Below are positions 21,833 to 33,600 of a stretch of DNA of 64,000 nt, one piece after another (positions within the stretch are counted from its first letter, which is position 1; every line of letters starts with the position of its first letter). The translations under genes and the position numbers were made by a program. The stretch comes from Guyanagaster necrorhizus (Eukaryota > Basidiomycota > Agaricomycetes > Agaricales > Physalacriaceae): NCBI RefSeq assembly GCF_019112545.1, contig NW_025064929.1:186428-250427 (forward strand), written 5' to 3'. The notes under the pieces were generated by a model, which was not told the DNA's origin, searched no databases, and worked only from the letters and a program-made list of their open reading frames with translations.

Positions 21833-23788
21833 ATGCCACTACAGATCTCCATTTATTTGTACATCAACAACCGTGTCCATGAAGCACCTTACGTTGTGAA
21901 AGACACGGATGGTGCTGAATACGCTGATTTAAGGGAAGCGTTTGCTGCCAAAACGCAGATCCTTGAGGGAACTATATTTCTGTGGAAGGTACTGTCGTCT
22001 TTGCTGTTGTTGTTCCCGTTGTTCATGCTTCCAAAGCCACATGAACATATAAATACGAACAGTGGAGGCTCTGCTGACCTGTGGGGCCGACTGCTGGATA
22101 ACAATTGTCGACTGGATGTATTTTGTGACGAAATAAGGAACACGGAATTAGTCCACGATGTGTTGCCTACGAGTAATCACCATCATCAGGCGGCACTGAC
22201 TGTTCTTGTTGCTGAGATTACACCTGTGGAACAGACCGCGATATTGCCAGACAAAACGCAAGGCGAGCTCGAAGAGCAACATGATATCCTTGGCGCGCTG
22301 GGGAAAAGTGTGTCTTGCAACATGCTCTGACTAACCCTACACACGCAGAGCTCTACATCGCCATAAAAAATGTACAACATGGCATGACTCTATCCAAAAG
22401 CGCTAAATCAAGAAACTACTTCGACCACCAAAGCGGCAACACCGATCCTCGACGGTCGTTATGGCCTTCGGCAGATATCAATCCCTCCTCCGATCGAAAT
22501 CTATCACCGCATCTTTGCTTCCTTCCATGCTTGCATTCGCGATGAGTCCTTGCCCGGTCCCGCTGACGTCGCTCAAGTCACAGCAGAGCTCATGAGGACT
22601 GCCTCTCGGATATCGACCAATGAGTTCGCGCGTCAGGGCCCCACCAGGAATATTTTGTCGCAACTGCTCAACCGTCCATTTTTCCAAGAGTTCAACCTCA
22701 ACAAGAAAAATTCAGACCACATTGTGCAATCCAAACGTACATCTCCCCCCACGCTAGCGGCTGGTGTCATATGCGAAGAAAAGGCAGAATTAGGTTGGAG
22801 CGGCGAAGGTTCCATTCAAGGCTCTTTCTCGTATGCTCAGTACTGGACGCTGAAAGACACCCAAGTTTGTGACTTATCTTCTGTTCATCTCCATGCTGAT
22901 TTATCACTTCTCCAGCACGAACATTTTTTCAAAGCATGCTGCTGCCCTTCATTCATTATCTCCATTGCAGGACCTTGGATTGTCACTCTGGGTGCTGTCT
23001 TCACAACTCAGCCAATCGTCCAGCGTTTGACCGACTATCTATAGCTTGGCAATGGTCGTGCTAATGATGACGACCATGCTCTTCGCCTCGCTCGCGTTTT
23101 TCAGTCTCTGAGACTAGCCATCGACGACCTTGAGAAGTACTACAAGGAGCTTGGACTCTCAGACCCCCATTCCCTACAGACCACTTGCTTCTTTCCCGAC
23201 ATAACCGAATACGACGACGACATGAAAGTCGTCAGATTCCAATACCTTCGGCCCCTGGAAATAGATGCGGCGTGCGTGACGTTGCTCGCGAAGCTCGACG
23301 AGGCGCATGGAGAGGAACAGGTCGTTGTAAAGTTTGTTGAGCGATACGGTGCCGAGGCCCACAGGCTGTTAGCGAGTAAAGGGAAGGCGCCAGCACTAAA
23401 GTATTGCGGTCCAATTTCCAGTGATGGCAAGTACTGGTATGGATCCCTTCAAATGGTCGTTATGGGGTTCCTTCGCGGCCAGACGGTAGCACAGAAGTAC
23501 GAAGTGAGCATTGCGGAGACGGTGCGCGAAGCGGTTCGTGGCGCTGTTCGAATTCTTCACGATCAGTCACTTGTTCATGGAGATATTGGCACGCCAAATA
23601 TTGTGATCGTTGATGGTGCGGGAGATGAAGGGGAGAGGATGAGGATAATCGATTTTGACTGGGCAGGTGAGCAAGGCAAAGTAAGATATCCACTGCATCT
23701 CAGCGACTATATACGGAACACGCTGCGTGTCAAAGACTATGATATTATTACATTTCAGCATGACATGACGATGGTGAATGCGTTGTAG
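21833..23788 (+). pseudogene. Crinkler-type N-terminus plus FunK1-like kinase, premature stop
   Basis: The first exon from ATG 21833 resembles fungal Crinkler N-termini: a ubiquitin-like strand pattern with 'DLREAF' and a terminal 'FLWK'. After introns in about 21990-22360, the conserved 'IPPPIEIYHRIFASF' segment runs into frame 22550-23044. An intron with acceptor ...cattgcag lies near 22866-22970. The C-terminal kinase has 'VVKFVERYG', the catalytic-loop block 'HGDIGTPNIV' and the metal-binding block 'IIDFDWAGEQG' followed by 'RYPLHL', ending at 23788. A TAG at 23042-23044 interrupts an otherwise continuous frame ('DYL*LGNGRAND'). It is therefore probably a pseudogene, or it needs readthrough. 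The Crinkler assignment is moderate; the kinase assignment is strong. Confidence 0.75.
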
Positions 23789-24960
23789 TCAGTCCTGCAC
23801 GTTGTTTATTGTTAGCACCATCGAATTTGGGCGGTTGGAGCAATCACGAAACAAGGAGTATAAAGAAGAGTTCTATTTCATCAACACTCCTGTGGATTGT
23901 GATGAGAATTTATCTTCCGGTAAGTACCTTGCTGATGGCCTAGACTGCTTGGAATGTACTATTGTACAACTAGCTTGCTAGGCTATCACACTAGGTGAGT
24001 GTCAAGTTCCTTTGCTCTCGATGGGAACAGCTTCGGCGCTGGCCCTTTCATCGCGTCATAATGTCCGAGACGGTCGTCCTTCAACCTTTCTACATTGTCT
24101 CAATGCCCGCATCCTTGTCAGGCATATACCAGGTACTTAACGAATACCCCAGCTTATGTACGGTATTATGACTGACAGTTTTTCAGGAGGGGCGGTGAAG
24201 CCAATCTCGACGTCTGTTCCCCCGACGCCTATTTGCCGAATGAATGAAGGAATAACTCCAGCCGCAGAGTAACACCGACTCGGTGCAAGTGGATCCACTG
24301 AAGGTTCACTGTCTGAGGCCAAACGCAGATCGGGAGAGCTTCAAATGAGGTTTCACTCTAGAGTAGTCTTAAAGCCAGACTTCCGGACCCAGAGTAGATA
24401 AAGGCTCTGAGGGAACGGTAGTTATGGATATCCATCCACTTTCATCATGATGGGAGAAAGCGGTCCACTGTGTGATCCTCATTCTCACGAACGGCTGCTA
24501 GAGACCCGAGTCTGAAAGACGTATTCCAGGATCTGCACCTAGGAACTTTTGATTTCCGCGCACGGATAAATTTGTAGGTGCTGATGGTGGTTTGATACGA
24601 CTCGGAGATGGTGTGGGCAGAAACTCCGTTTGTCCTAGTCTGCCCGAGATAGGTATGGTTTGCAACAGCAGTCGATGAGTAATGATACTTGCTGCTTCGG
24701 GCCTGGTAAATAGTGTTTGGAGTGTCCGAGTCGAATCTAGGTCGGGTTAGTCGGGGACAATGCTGACAAAATTCTAGTCCTTCGCAATAGAGAATGTATA
24801 AAAAGATTTTTGTTTCGAGTCGCGACGAGTAAAAGACAATCAGAAAACCATGACACATGCTTAGTCATCCACAATCCTTCTTCCCACTGCAAGGACAGCG
24901 TCAGGTCTAACGCCATACCACACCACACGCACCACACTCCGTGTTGGCCTTAGCTCTCTT
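23789..24960. other. Intergenic region with one dispersed repeat
   Basis: Normal CpG content. Minus-strand frames at 24137-24322 and 24445-24858 show no recognisable domain or coding-like composition. The repeat at 24242-24366 is the only structure I can support. Confidence 0.4.
24242..24366. repeat. CpG-intact copy of the repeat at 4583-4710
   Basis: It starts gaatgaaggaataactcc, as the other copy does. It has five CpG sites where the transposon-nest copy has TG/CA-type bases. It contains the palindrome agtggatccact. The origin of the repeat is unknown. Confidence 0.75.
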
Positions 24961-25039
24961 GGATTTGCCTGGATCTACCGCGGCAGAACGCGGGAGAGCG
25001 GGGACAAGTCAGCACCGAACAGCTAATGACTCGGCTCGA

Positions 25040-26620
25040 GAATCGAAATGAGGAAAGAAAAACGAGACAGAGGAGGCGCCAGTATTAATAAAAGTTTCAG
25101 ATAACGATGAACGTACCTCTCCCCTTTGGCGACATTTTCTGAGTGTTCCAATGACGGTACCAAGGGTCAACAAACTGTAGTCAATGATAATCAGTACATA
25201 TATCAGAGCAGAAAGGTAAGGCCAACCTAGTGTTGATATACTTCCCTTCCCTTGTACGCTCCTTATCACTCGTCGCCTTTTCTGGACCAGCGAGATCGAT
25301 AAGACTCTGGAAAGGACGTCATTAGCAAGAATCATGGAGCAAGTAAAAAAGAAACTCACCAAAAACAGACGTCTGCGCACTCCTTCCACCTCTCGCTTGC
25401 AGCTTCGGACCAGGCTTACCAGCGGAACCAAGACCCGGTGTCTGCCTTCCACTCGGCGCTGGAGTCACTCGTCCATGGAACGACTCGTCCAAGGCTTCAC
25501 CACGCTCCCTACTCTCGATCACCAGCCAGAAAACACTATGACTCCGACTGCTCCTCTTATCCCAGTCCGTACAAGCCGTCCGTCGATGGCTTTCCCCGCG
25601 CTTCAACACATCCTTGACCCCTTCAAGCTCGTCACAACTTCCTCGCGGAGGGGGTCAAGATGATCTCGCTCCCTCCTTGGATCATCATAGCCGGACTGTC
25701 AACAGGAGCGAGGAGATCATGGATGGACTTGTTGCAGATCTCGAGGTAGGAGCAACGAAAGAGATATTCCCTCTCCTTGTTTCGCTTGATGAATCGGAAA
25801 CATCCTTCATGGCACGGGGAATGATACCGGGTTCACTTTCATTACCAGAGGGTGTACGTCTTCCCTGAGGCGGTCTGTCCATATGCAAAGATGGCAGAGT
25901 TGTATCCTTCCATGGCAGCATACACATGCGATTGAGCGACAGTGCTGTAAATAGGTTTGTTCGGTGAGCCAGTGAGTACAGAGTCAAAGTCAAATTTGTT
26001 CTCCGCGGGGTTCGGAGCGCCAGACTTTGCATGGAGAGGATCGACATGGATGGAACTGGCGCTCGACGACGGAATCCATGCCGAGTCTGCATTCGAAGGT
26101 CGTACCCTAGAACAGGATCAGGCTTGTTATCAGCAGAGACGCCCAAAAAATACATGCCTGATAGAGACTATGACCTTGTCTCACTTCCCATGGTCGGCAC
26201 TCATCGTTCTCAACCACGCCTCGTCCATCTCAGCAGATACGTCAGCTTCAACAGTCTCCGAATCCACCAGGACCGCTTCAGGGTCGAAATTGCTGACGTC
26301 CATCTTGCTCATCGGTGAATCCTCGAACGTCGGCGTTTTGGATCTCTCGTATGGGGTCTTGGGTCGTGGCGACCCGGGTATCGTCGAGAGAGGCTTCGTA
26401 TAGTCCTTGGCCTCGATTCCGATGACACAGGCGCCTTATAGCGCTCATGCGTCGAGCCTAGAATGTTACTTGTGCCGGAGGAGCTTGATCATGTTCGGTT
26501 GAGGCGATTCACGAGGTCACTGCTGCCGCTAGAGGACGACGACGAAGACAGAGGCTTCTTGCTGGGCGTGAAGGGTGCTCTCCGCACAGGCTTTGACGAT
26601 GGGGTGCTCAACGTGGACAT
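25040..26620 (-). pseudogene. Kinesin-7 (Kip2/CENP-E-like) motor relic
   Basis: Motor landmarks in order on the minus strand: 'VIVSIRVRPSNADSAW' across 26180-26060; 'KFDFDSVLTGSPN'; the P-loop GQTASGKT at 25856-25880; 'NESEPGIIPRAMKDV'; the 'LFRCSYLEICN' strand; a switch I 'RSSRSHSVF'; a switch II block 'LIDLAGPEKA'; and 'SLLTLGTVIGTL' near 25140-25190. Kinesins are microtubule motors, and the 'IPRAMKDVFRFI' block points to family 7. The frame breaks near 25850 (CT repeat), 25798 (T run), 25651 (C run), 25618 (G run) and 25141 (GC lost). There is also a TGA near 26490 in the N-terminal tail. The neck and stalk are not found. The 'SIR|VRP' junction implies a GC-AG intron at 26107-26157. Decay is likely; assembly error at homopolymers is an alternative. 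Confidence 0.85.
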
Positions 26621-26780
26621 CTGTTGTAGTAGCTGCGGAGGAAGGAGGAAGCGTCGTCGTCGTCGTTGACAAGGGTCTGGATGGTGGGTTAGAGACGCGT
26701 CTTGTCATGTGACCGCGCTTTCGGCCTGATCGTTCACTTCCGTTCTGGATTCATACAGTAACAGGTTCTGCCAGCATCTT

Positions 26781-26954
26781 ATAAAGCCGGTTCACTAGGT
26801 TATCGAAGCGTATGGCCTGGAAAAGGCCCACTTTATAAATACGAGCTTTACCGAAATTGTATTTCAACTTGATTTCAACCGAGCCTGATGCATAATGACT
26901 GAACGCTTCTTTTCAGCTCGTTTTGGTTGCAACGTCCCCTTATGTCCCCAAGCG
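26781..26954. repeat. Direct repeat, left copy (partner at 35070-35477)
   Basis: It begins ataaagccggttcactagg and contains ggcctggaaaaggcc, 'tttcaacttgatttcaaccg' and 'ttatgtcccc'. The right copy shares this order over about 165 bases, interrupted by an inserted LTR. Together they bracket the GCN1 relic. Family unknown. Confidence 0.8.
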
Positions 26955-27089
26955 GACACCCATTGATAGGGCATGGACAACAATATCGACAGACTGGGCA
27001 TAGTTATTGCTGGTGTTTGGAGCACTGAAGATGGAAATTTTTGGCTGAGCTTGAGCAAGCAGATCCAGTCCCATTTTCACGGCACCACT

Positions 27090-27419
27090 CTAGCAGATGC
27101 ATTCGAGGACCGGAGAAACTTTGGTTGGGATGTGTTTCAGATAGTCGAATACTGGGAGGAATGAGGAAAGTTTGTCTGCGTGAAGAAATACTGTGGGATT
27201 CGTAGTGTCAACCAATGATACAGAGACATTGAAAGAAGTCAGGGAGTCGATAGGATGATTGGTTTCCGTCCGTGCTTTACGACCGGGTGATGGTCGTCGA
27301 AGGTTCAGCTTGACCACAGTGCGGAACTTCGGGAAGAAGCTCCGATGATTGGCACAAGCATGTTCCTTTATGCAGGGTGTTGCCAAACATCCTGGCTTTC
27401 TTCCACCACGGAACGGCAC
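27090..27419 (-). other. Unassigned minus-strand open frame
   Basis: A 109-codon frame starting MPFRGGRKPG, with even composition and a plausible helix 'KLSSFLPVFDYLKHIP' near its end. It lies between the left direct repeat and the GCN1 relic. I recognise no domain. The minus-strand sequence just downstream (to about 26970) also reads like protein, so it may be a fragment of a larger decayed gene. Weak support. Confidence 0.25.
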
Positions 27420-27659
27420 TGTAACTCGTGTCGGTAACTATATCTCATTCCTGCTAGCGTGAAATCTAGTCGATCCGCCTCGCAAGAACACGTTTTCGCG
27501 GCTCAAGTCTCGCGACGAAGACTTGGGTGCGATGAGCAAGTCGGATACTCAGTCGTGGCGGAACGCGATGAAAGTGAATCCGCTGGTCTGTGATGGCAGA
27601 GAGACATGGTACTGAAAGACTGGTCGACATCTATGGATATGCCCAACATCGGTTATTAG

Positions 27660-30600
27660 AAAGCAAAACAGAAAGAACCGCTTCCTCTCGTTCGGCATGC
27701 AGGTATGTGCCCTTTTTGTGGCTTGTATGTGATCACTGATTCTCAGATAGAGCACTCTTTATCCAAAATCTTGACATTTTCAAGCTGTTGATTCTCGCAT
27801 ACCCCAGATACGCTGATTCAATATTGAAGGATGCTGTCGAAATGGTAGGAACGGAGATGACAAAGAGGGACGAACTCCGGGGGACAATGGATAGCGATGA
27901 ACAGAGGCTGGGAGGAACGGAGGAAATGCTGGGTTGGCTGTCGCGCGAGGTGGTGCGCTATTCGAAGCTCAGTTCATCAAGGTAAGCATCGTTTTATCTC
28001 GTCTTCGGTCCCAGCTTAGCTTATCGAAGTGCTTGTGGTCCTTCAGATGTGGGATATATGCATACAACATAATTTGACGTTCTCAGAAACGTAGTCTTGG
28101 AGCATCTTGCTCGGATCCATGGCTCTTCTCCTGGATATGATCAGCGACTCTTCACGGGTGGAGGAATCGAAGGAATCTCTCAAATATGCTGCATTGGTTC
28201 ATACGAGGCGCGCATTCCGTTCAGTGCGTTTTCGTATCTCTCATGTGGCTTCACCGTCTGATAGATCATCAGGCTGGCGGAAAACTGGGTCTCGTCATCG
28301 GGGCTCTTCTCAGGGAAGCTAAGGCTACTCACTATCCTTAACGGTTGATAGCTTTGATCGGTGTTGCCGTAGGCGTGCTTGTACGACTAAGGAACATCCA
28401 GGTTATCCGGCGCGGTGAAGGTATGTCATTTTTGCGAAATCAAGAGCCACATACTCACTTTATTCTCAAGCTGACTACTTATGTCCAAACATGCTGTTCC
28501 TGCCCATGTATTGGCGAGTGTTGTTTGTTCTCGTGGCAGGCGTTGGACTGACTGACGAAATAGGATACGACCTATGATTTCATTCATCATTCAAAGTCAA
28601 CTTCCTATGGCCCGCCTGTGAAAAAGCTGCCCTCAGGTCGCCAGAATACTCGCTCGATGTCACAATCGGTAACAGCTCGAAGTTATAAGGCATTTTTCAC
28701 GGCATACTCGTGTCCCCTCAATGACGACTCTGTCCGCCGTGAATCACACACCATTGATTTTGGAGACCACTGTGAATGAGCTGTTAACACTTGCACAGAC
28801 AGGGAAGACGATAGGACGAGATCATCGCATCGTGCTCTATACCATGCTTGCATCATACTCCATCTCCTCGAGTCGGACTTTCCTCTTCGTGAAGACACAT
28901 TGTCTTTGATAGCCCAAGAGATGAACAGCCTCAAGCCTCGCATCCGGAGGGCATTTTGTGCTTTGGCGGGTAATGTTCTATGGTCATCGGAGACTTTGGA
29001 TACGCCTGCGTGGTTGGCTTTTGCTGCTGCAGTCTTACTCTCCTTCGAGAGCAGCCTAAAGACGGTTTCAAACAATCCAAATACTGGCGCATTCGAGGGG
29101 TATATTGTGGTGGTGGTTCTGCTTGGACCTTTGGTGCAGGCCGGAAAGTTTGGTACGTCGACAGCCGGTGGTGGGTGTTATGTAGTATTGAGGCCCTATC
29201 GTAGATGAATCTGTGGCCCGGAACACTGTGATTCAGGCTGTTACTTCCAGTTCTGCGAAGCCCTCGTTCGTTCTCTCCGAGCGGGTTTATCAGAAGCTCA
29301 CTGAGTCTGAGGACGAGCTGTGGGATTTGCGTGCCATTGAGGCCGTGATACGGTTTTTTAGCCAGGAAATATCCACCAACGACGCCATCAGGTCCAATGG
29401 CTCGTCTGCAGATATCCGAAGAGACATGAACGGAGCGATTGAGTTGTCTGCTTCAAAATTCCCGGAATTGACGTCTGATCTGGTCCGTGATGCACTGGTG
29501 GCATTCACTAATTGCAGGCCGCCTTCGATGGCCAAGGTTGACGATGTGTTAGTTCCGTGGAACAAGCCCTCACGACTTGCTGCGTTGCTTCTCAGCTCCG
29601 TCGCTTTTCCTGCCGACTGTGGTGTTTCAGTCGAGGAATGAGAGGTTTTTAGAGGCGCTGATTGTAGCCCATCACGAACTCATCTGTCTGTGTATAATCT
29701 TCAGTGTTATCTGTACTTGTCTAACGTATTCCATTTAGGTGCTCCGGCTCGTCAAACATGGATTGATCTTTGCCAAAGGGCTGGGACAGATCCCCACGAT
29801 ATTGTTAACAGTCACGTTGATCGGCTTCTCTACTTAGTATCCACCAATACCTTCAGTGAGGGAGTGAGTTCGGATTTATGCGCATCCTTGCTCATGTTGA
29901 AGTCGGCTTAGTTTGGCTTCAAAGAGGCCAGCTATCGTGCGGTGACAACATTGGCTTTCGTGTCTCCAGAGAGTGTGGTACCACAAGATGCAAATGCCAT
30001 CAATGGACTATCCGAAGACGACCTAGGGATTTGGGCAACCCCAGAGGGTACAACCTATGTTGATGGCGAGGTTTCTTCAGTTTGTATCTATGCATGATTC
30101 AACTGACAGCCCTTCTTAGTCTTATCATCGTCTAGCAAGGCCATGGAAACCAGAAAAGGCAAAGACGCTGATATCGCCAGGTGGGAAGCCGATTTGCATA
30201 AATAGCTAGCCAACAACAAGACTTCCTCCCCTACATTGACGAAACAACAGCAAGCTCTTGTCAGCGCTCAACTGGAGAAGGAGTCCTTACAATGGCGCCG
30301 TGTACAATCTGTCAAAATCAATCTAGAACACAGACTACATTTCGTTCGCAGCTTAGTGAGGGCAGGCATTCCGCAATTCAGCGCCTTCATATCGTCAGTG
30401 GTCACATTATTGTTGGACGGAGCTGGATCCCACTTGGTCGGACAGATTACTGTTGATGTTTATCTGGTCAATTCTAGAGGTCTTTCACTCACATTTCTAT
30501 TAACGATGAGCTGTTAGGAACTGGCCCAGTGATGTTCGGAACGTTTGGACATGTTCAGGAAGTAAGTTGGGGTGGCAACTCTCCGCGGATTAAAAGGGAG

Positions 30601-33600
30601 TATCGTTCCGGAGGAGCTGCAAGCTGAGGCTTTGAATTGTACGTATATGATTGGTTTTCCGCTCATTGCTTGCACTCACTGAATGTGACACAGCTTTAGT
30701 CATGAGAGTATTGCACCGTTTGCGATACCTCTCTGAGCAGTCGCTGTTCAATCCCGCTACGTTCTCCTACATCTTTCCTCTCATCCGTCATGTATTGGCT
30801 CAAGGGGGAGTCTGCACTGAAGATGGCGAAGAAAATGAAGAGCAGCTTGCATTAGCGCTGCCCACGATCAAATTCCATTGCGGAGAATGTAAGGCGTTGG
30901 TCTGATATCATATCGATTAGACTAATGTTTATCTCTTTTTAGTCGCTGATCTTGACTACCCACGAGAACAAACATTAGAAATTCTGATATTAACGACCCG
31001 TCAACAACCCAAGCTCAGTCGGGAGGCGTCGTCAGCGCTTATTGACCTCAGCGAGGCTATATATCGGACAGCTTCAAAAAGCAAAGTTGATATTCTGTTG
31101 CAGGGGACGCTGTTGGAAGAAGCATACGTGCAAAACTCATGTCTTCAATCCCTTCAGGTGAGCTGCTTGTTCTGAAAGTGTCACAGTAGTATTATGACAC
31201 TTCCTGCTGTAGCCTTTCGATTTGACGGACTGAGACTGGTCACTGGAACATTGGATAGCTTGCAACGATGACGATGAGCAAAACTCTTCCTGGCAAAGCA
31301 CGTGTGGGAGGATAACGGGCTGGATGTCCCCGAGACATTCCTCAGTGGACTACTGCCTTACATTAGTAAGCCTGTTAAACGAACAGGTCTATCGCAAGTG
31401 TTAATTATGTACAGATCACGATCATGCTGCTATTATTGGAGAAGCTGTTGAACCTTGTCCTCAATCAATCAAGGATACTGTCGCGTAATAGTTTAGTGAT
31501 CTGCATCATAGGCAAAGATTCTGGCGCCAGAATATGACCAATATGTGAGCATCGCTGCCATCTCCTTCACACCCAGTGTTGATTTTGTTTCAGGGCATGG
31601 TTATAGTGCATAGTCTTGATCGCTCTGACCCTTGGCCGTCCCGAGTAGCAACAGCGAGCACTTTCAAGTTGCTATCACAAGTCGAGCCATTCTTCAAGTT
31701 TCTCATTCAGGACGAGGCACTGGGTGATCATGAGCCGGATGTTCGTCAAGGGATGCTCTCTGCTGGGACAACGATCATCGATCTCCATGGCGCCTTGTGT
31801 ATATCGAGTCTTATTGTCATGTTTGAAGGCCACTTTGGCAGTCCTAGTCCGTGCATGGAGCGGTTGTGTCACACGCTATCTTGATCGCGCTGATCCATGC
31901 ATCCCTAAAATTGTTGACAGACTTATCGAGGCACTCAAAACTCCGGCCGAACAAGTGCAGATAGCTGTTTTGGATTGCCTTTCACCTTTCGTCACCGTTT
32001 TTGGTTGACAGTCTCATCGAGGATTTGGCGAATGGTTCGAAATACGCAGCTCGTCGTGGTGCAGCGTATGGTTTGGCGGGTGTCATCAACGGTACGGGGA
32101 TTGCAGCAGGGATGAAGGAGTTCAATGTGATCAATCATTTGCAGGCAGCTACAGAGGACAAGAAGAGATATGAGCCTCGCCAGGGTATGATGTTTGCCTT
32201 CGAAACGCTGTCCAGTTCATTGGGGCGGCTTTTGAACCTTCGTTGGTGTTGGTATGTCGTGTTGATGTATGTCCTCTAAAACATTGCTGACAATAACCAG
32301 GTGGTTCCTATTCTCGAACAAGGTCTACGTGCGTGTGGTGCGGATACCAAGAAGAAGAAAGTGGCACAGATTGTAGATAACCTAGCGTCGTTGACAGACT
32401 CGCGAGACTTCGTCCCATATCTCTCCGAATTATTACCGATGGTGCGTATTGTACGAGGGCTACAGCTGCGAAAGCGTTGGGAACGTTAGTAGAACGTCTG
32501 GGTGAGGGCTGCTTGCCCGACCTCGTACCTGGACTTCTGTGGACTCTGAAAACGGATACATCTGGTGTGGATCGACAAGGCGCCAGTCAGGGACTGAGTG
32601 AAGTTTTGTCCGGTCTCGGAATGGAGCGTCTCGAAGGGTTACTTCCGGATATCATCGCGAACGCGCAATCTCCTAGAGCTACCGTTCGAGAACGCTTCAT
32701 GTCGTTGTGGCCGATGACGGCCGGAAGAATGATCATAACCAACTATTCGAACAGGGCAATCGATCTTCTTCTTTGTGAGCTTGAGCACGGAATGTTTGAT
32801 CCTGGCTGGCGCATCCGGGTATGAATCTCGCCACCTTGTTTGTTCTCGCTAACCGCCTTTCCCTAGCAATCATCCATTACCCTTGTGGGGGAGCTTATGT
32901 TCAAAGTTTCTGGCATGTCAGGAAAAACTTGTGATCTTGATGAGGAAGACGTCGCCGATGTCAGCACTGCAGAGAACTCTCGCCGCGCTTTATCTTGTTC
33001 CTCAGCCGTCGATAAAAATCTGGAAGGCGAACAATACTCCCCGGACAGGTACGATGAATCCGTTTGGTAATTAAGAGGTATACTCATTGCTTTTATGTAG
33101 TCCGAGAGATACTTCCCAAACTGATCAGTCAAACAATTGTTCTTTTGAGCAACAAGAGGTATGTGGGTGTCTTTGGTGTTCAGAACATCCACTCATGATG
33201 TTACAGACTTCTGGTCATACAATAGCAGAGCTCTGCCGCAAGTTGGGTGAAAAGATAGTTGGCGAAATCATGGCTATTCTCCTCAAAGTCAAGGTGACGT
33301 CGACCAACTCGCGGACACGGGAAGGCGTCTGCTTGGTCCTGAGTGCAATCATGTGAGCCACCCTCGATCCGAGAGATAGACTGATTTTATTCGTTGTCCA
33401 GGGAAAATTTCACCGACGCTCAACGAGAAGACCACGAAGATGATATCATATCCATCGTTCGCGTGTCCTTGGTCGACGACCAGGCTAATGTTCGATCCGC
33501 GGAGGCTAAAGCGCTTGATATGTTGCAAGAACATATGAGACCCAAGGCCATCGACGAAACTATCCCTACGCTTCTGGAAGCCCTTCGGCAGCCTGGAGAG

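Noticed and set aside
24445..24858. 137-codon minus-strand open frame
   Set aside because: No domain, no supporting neighbour exon and an uneven composition; probably chance.
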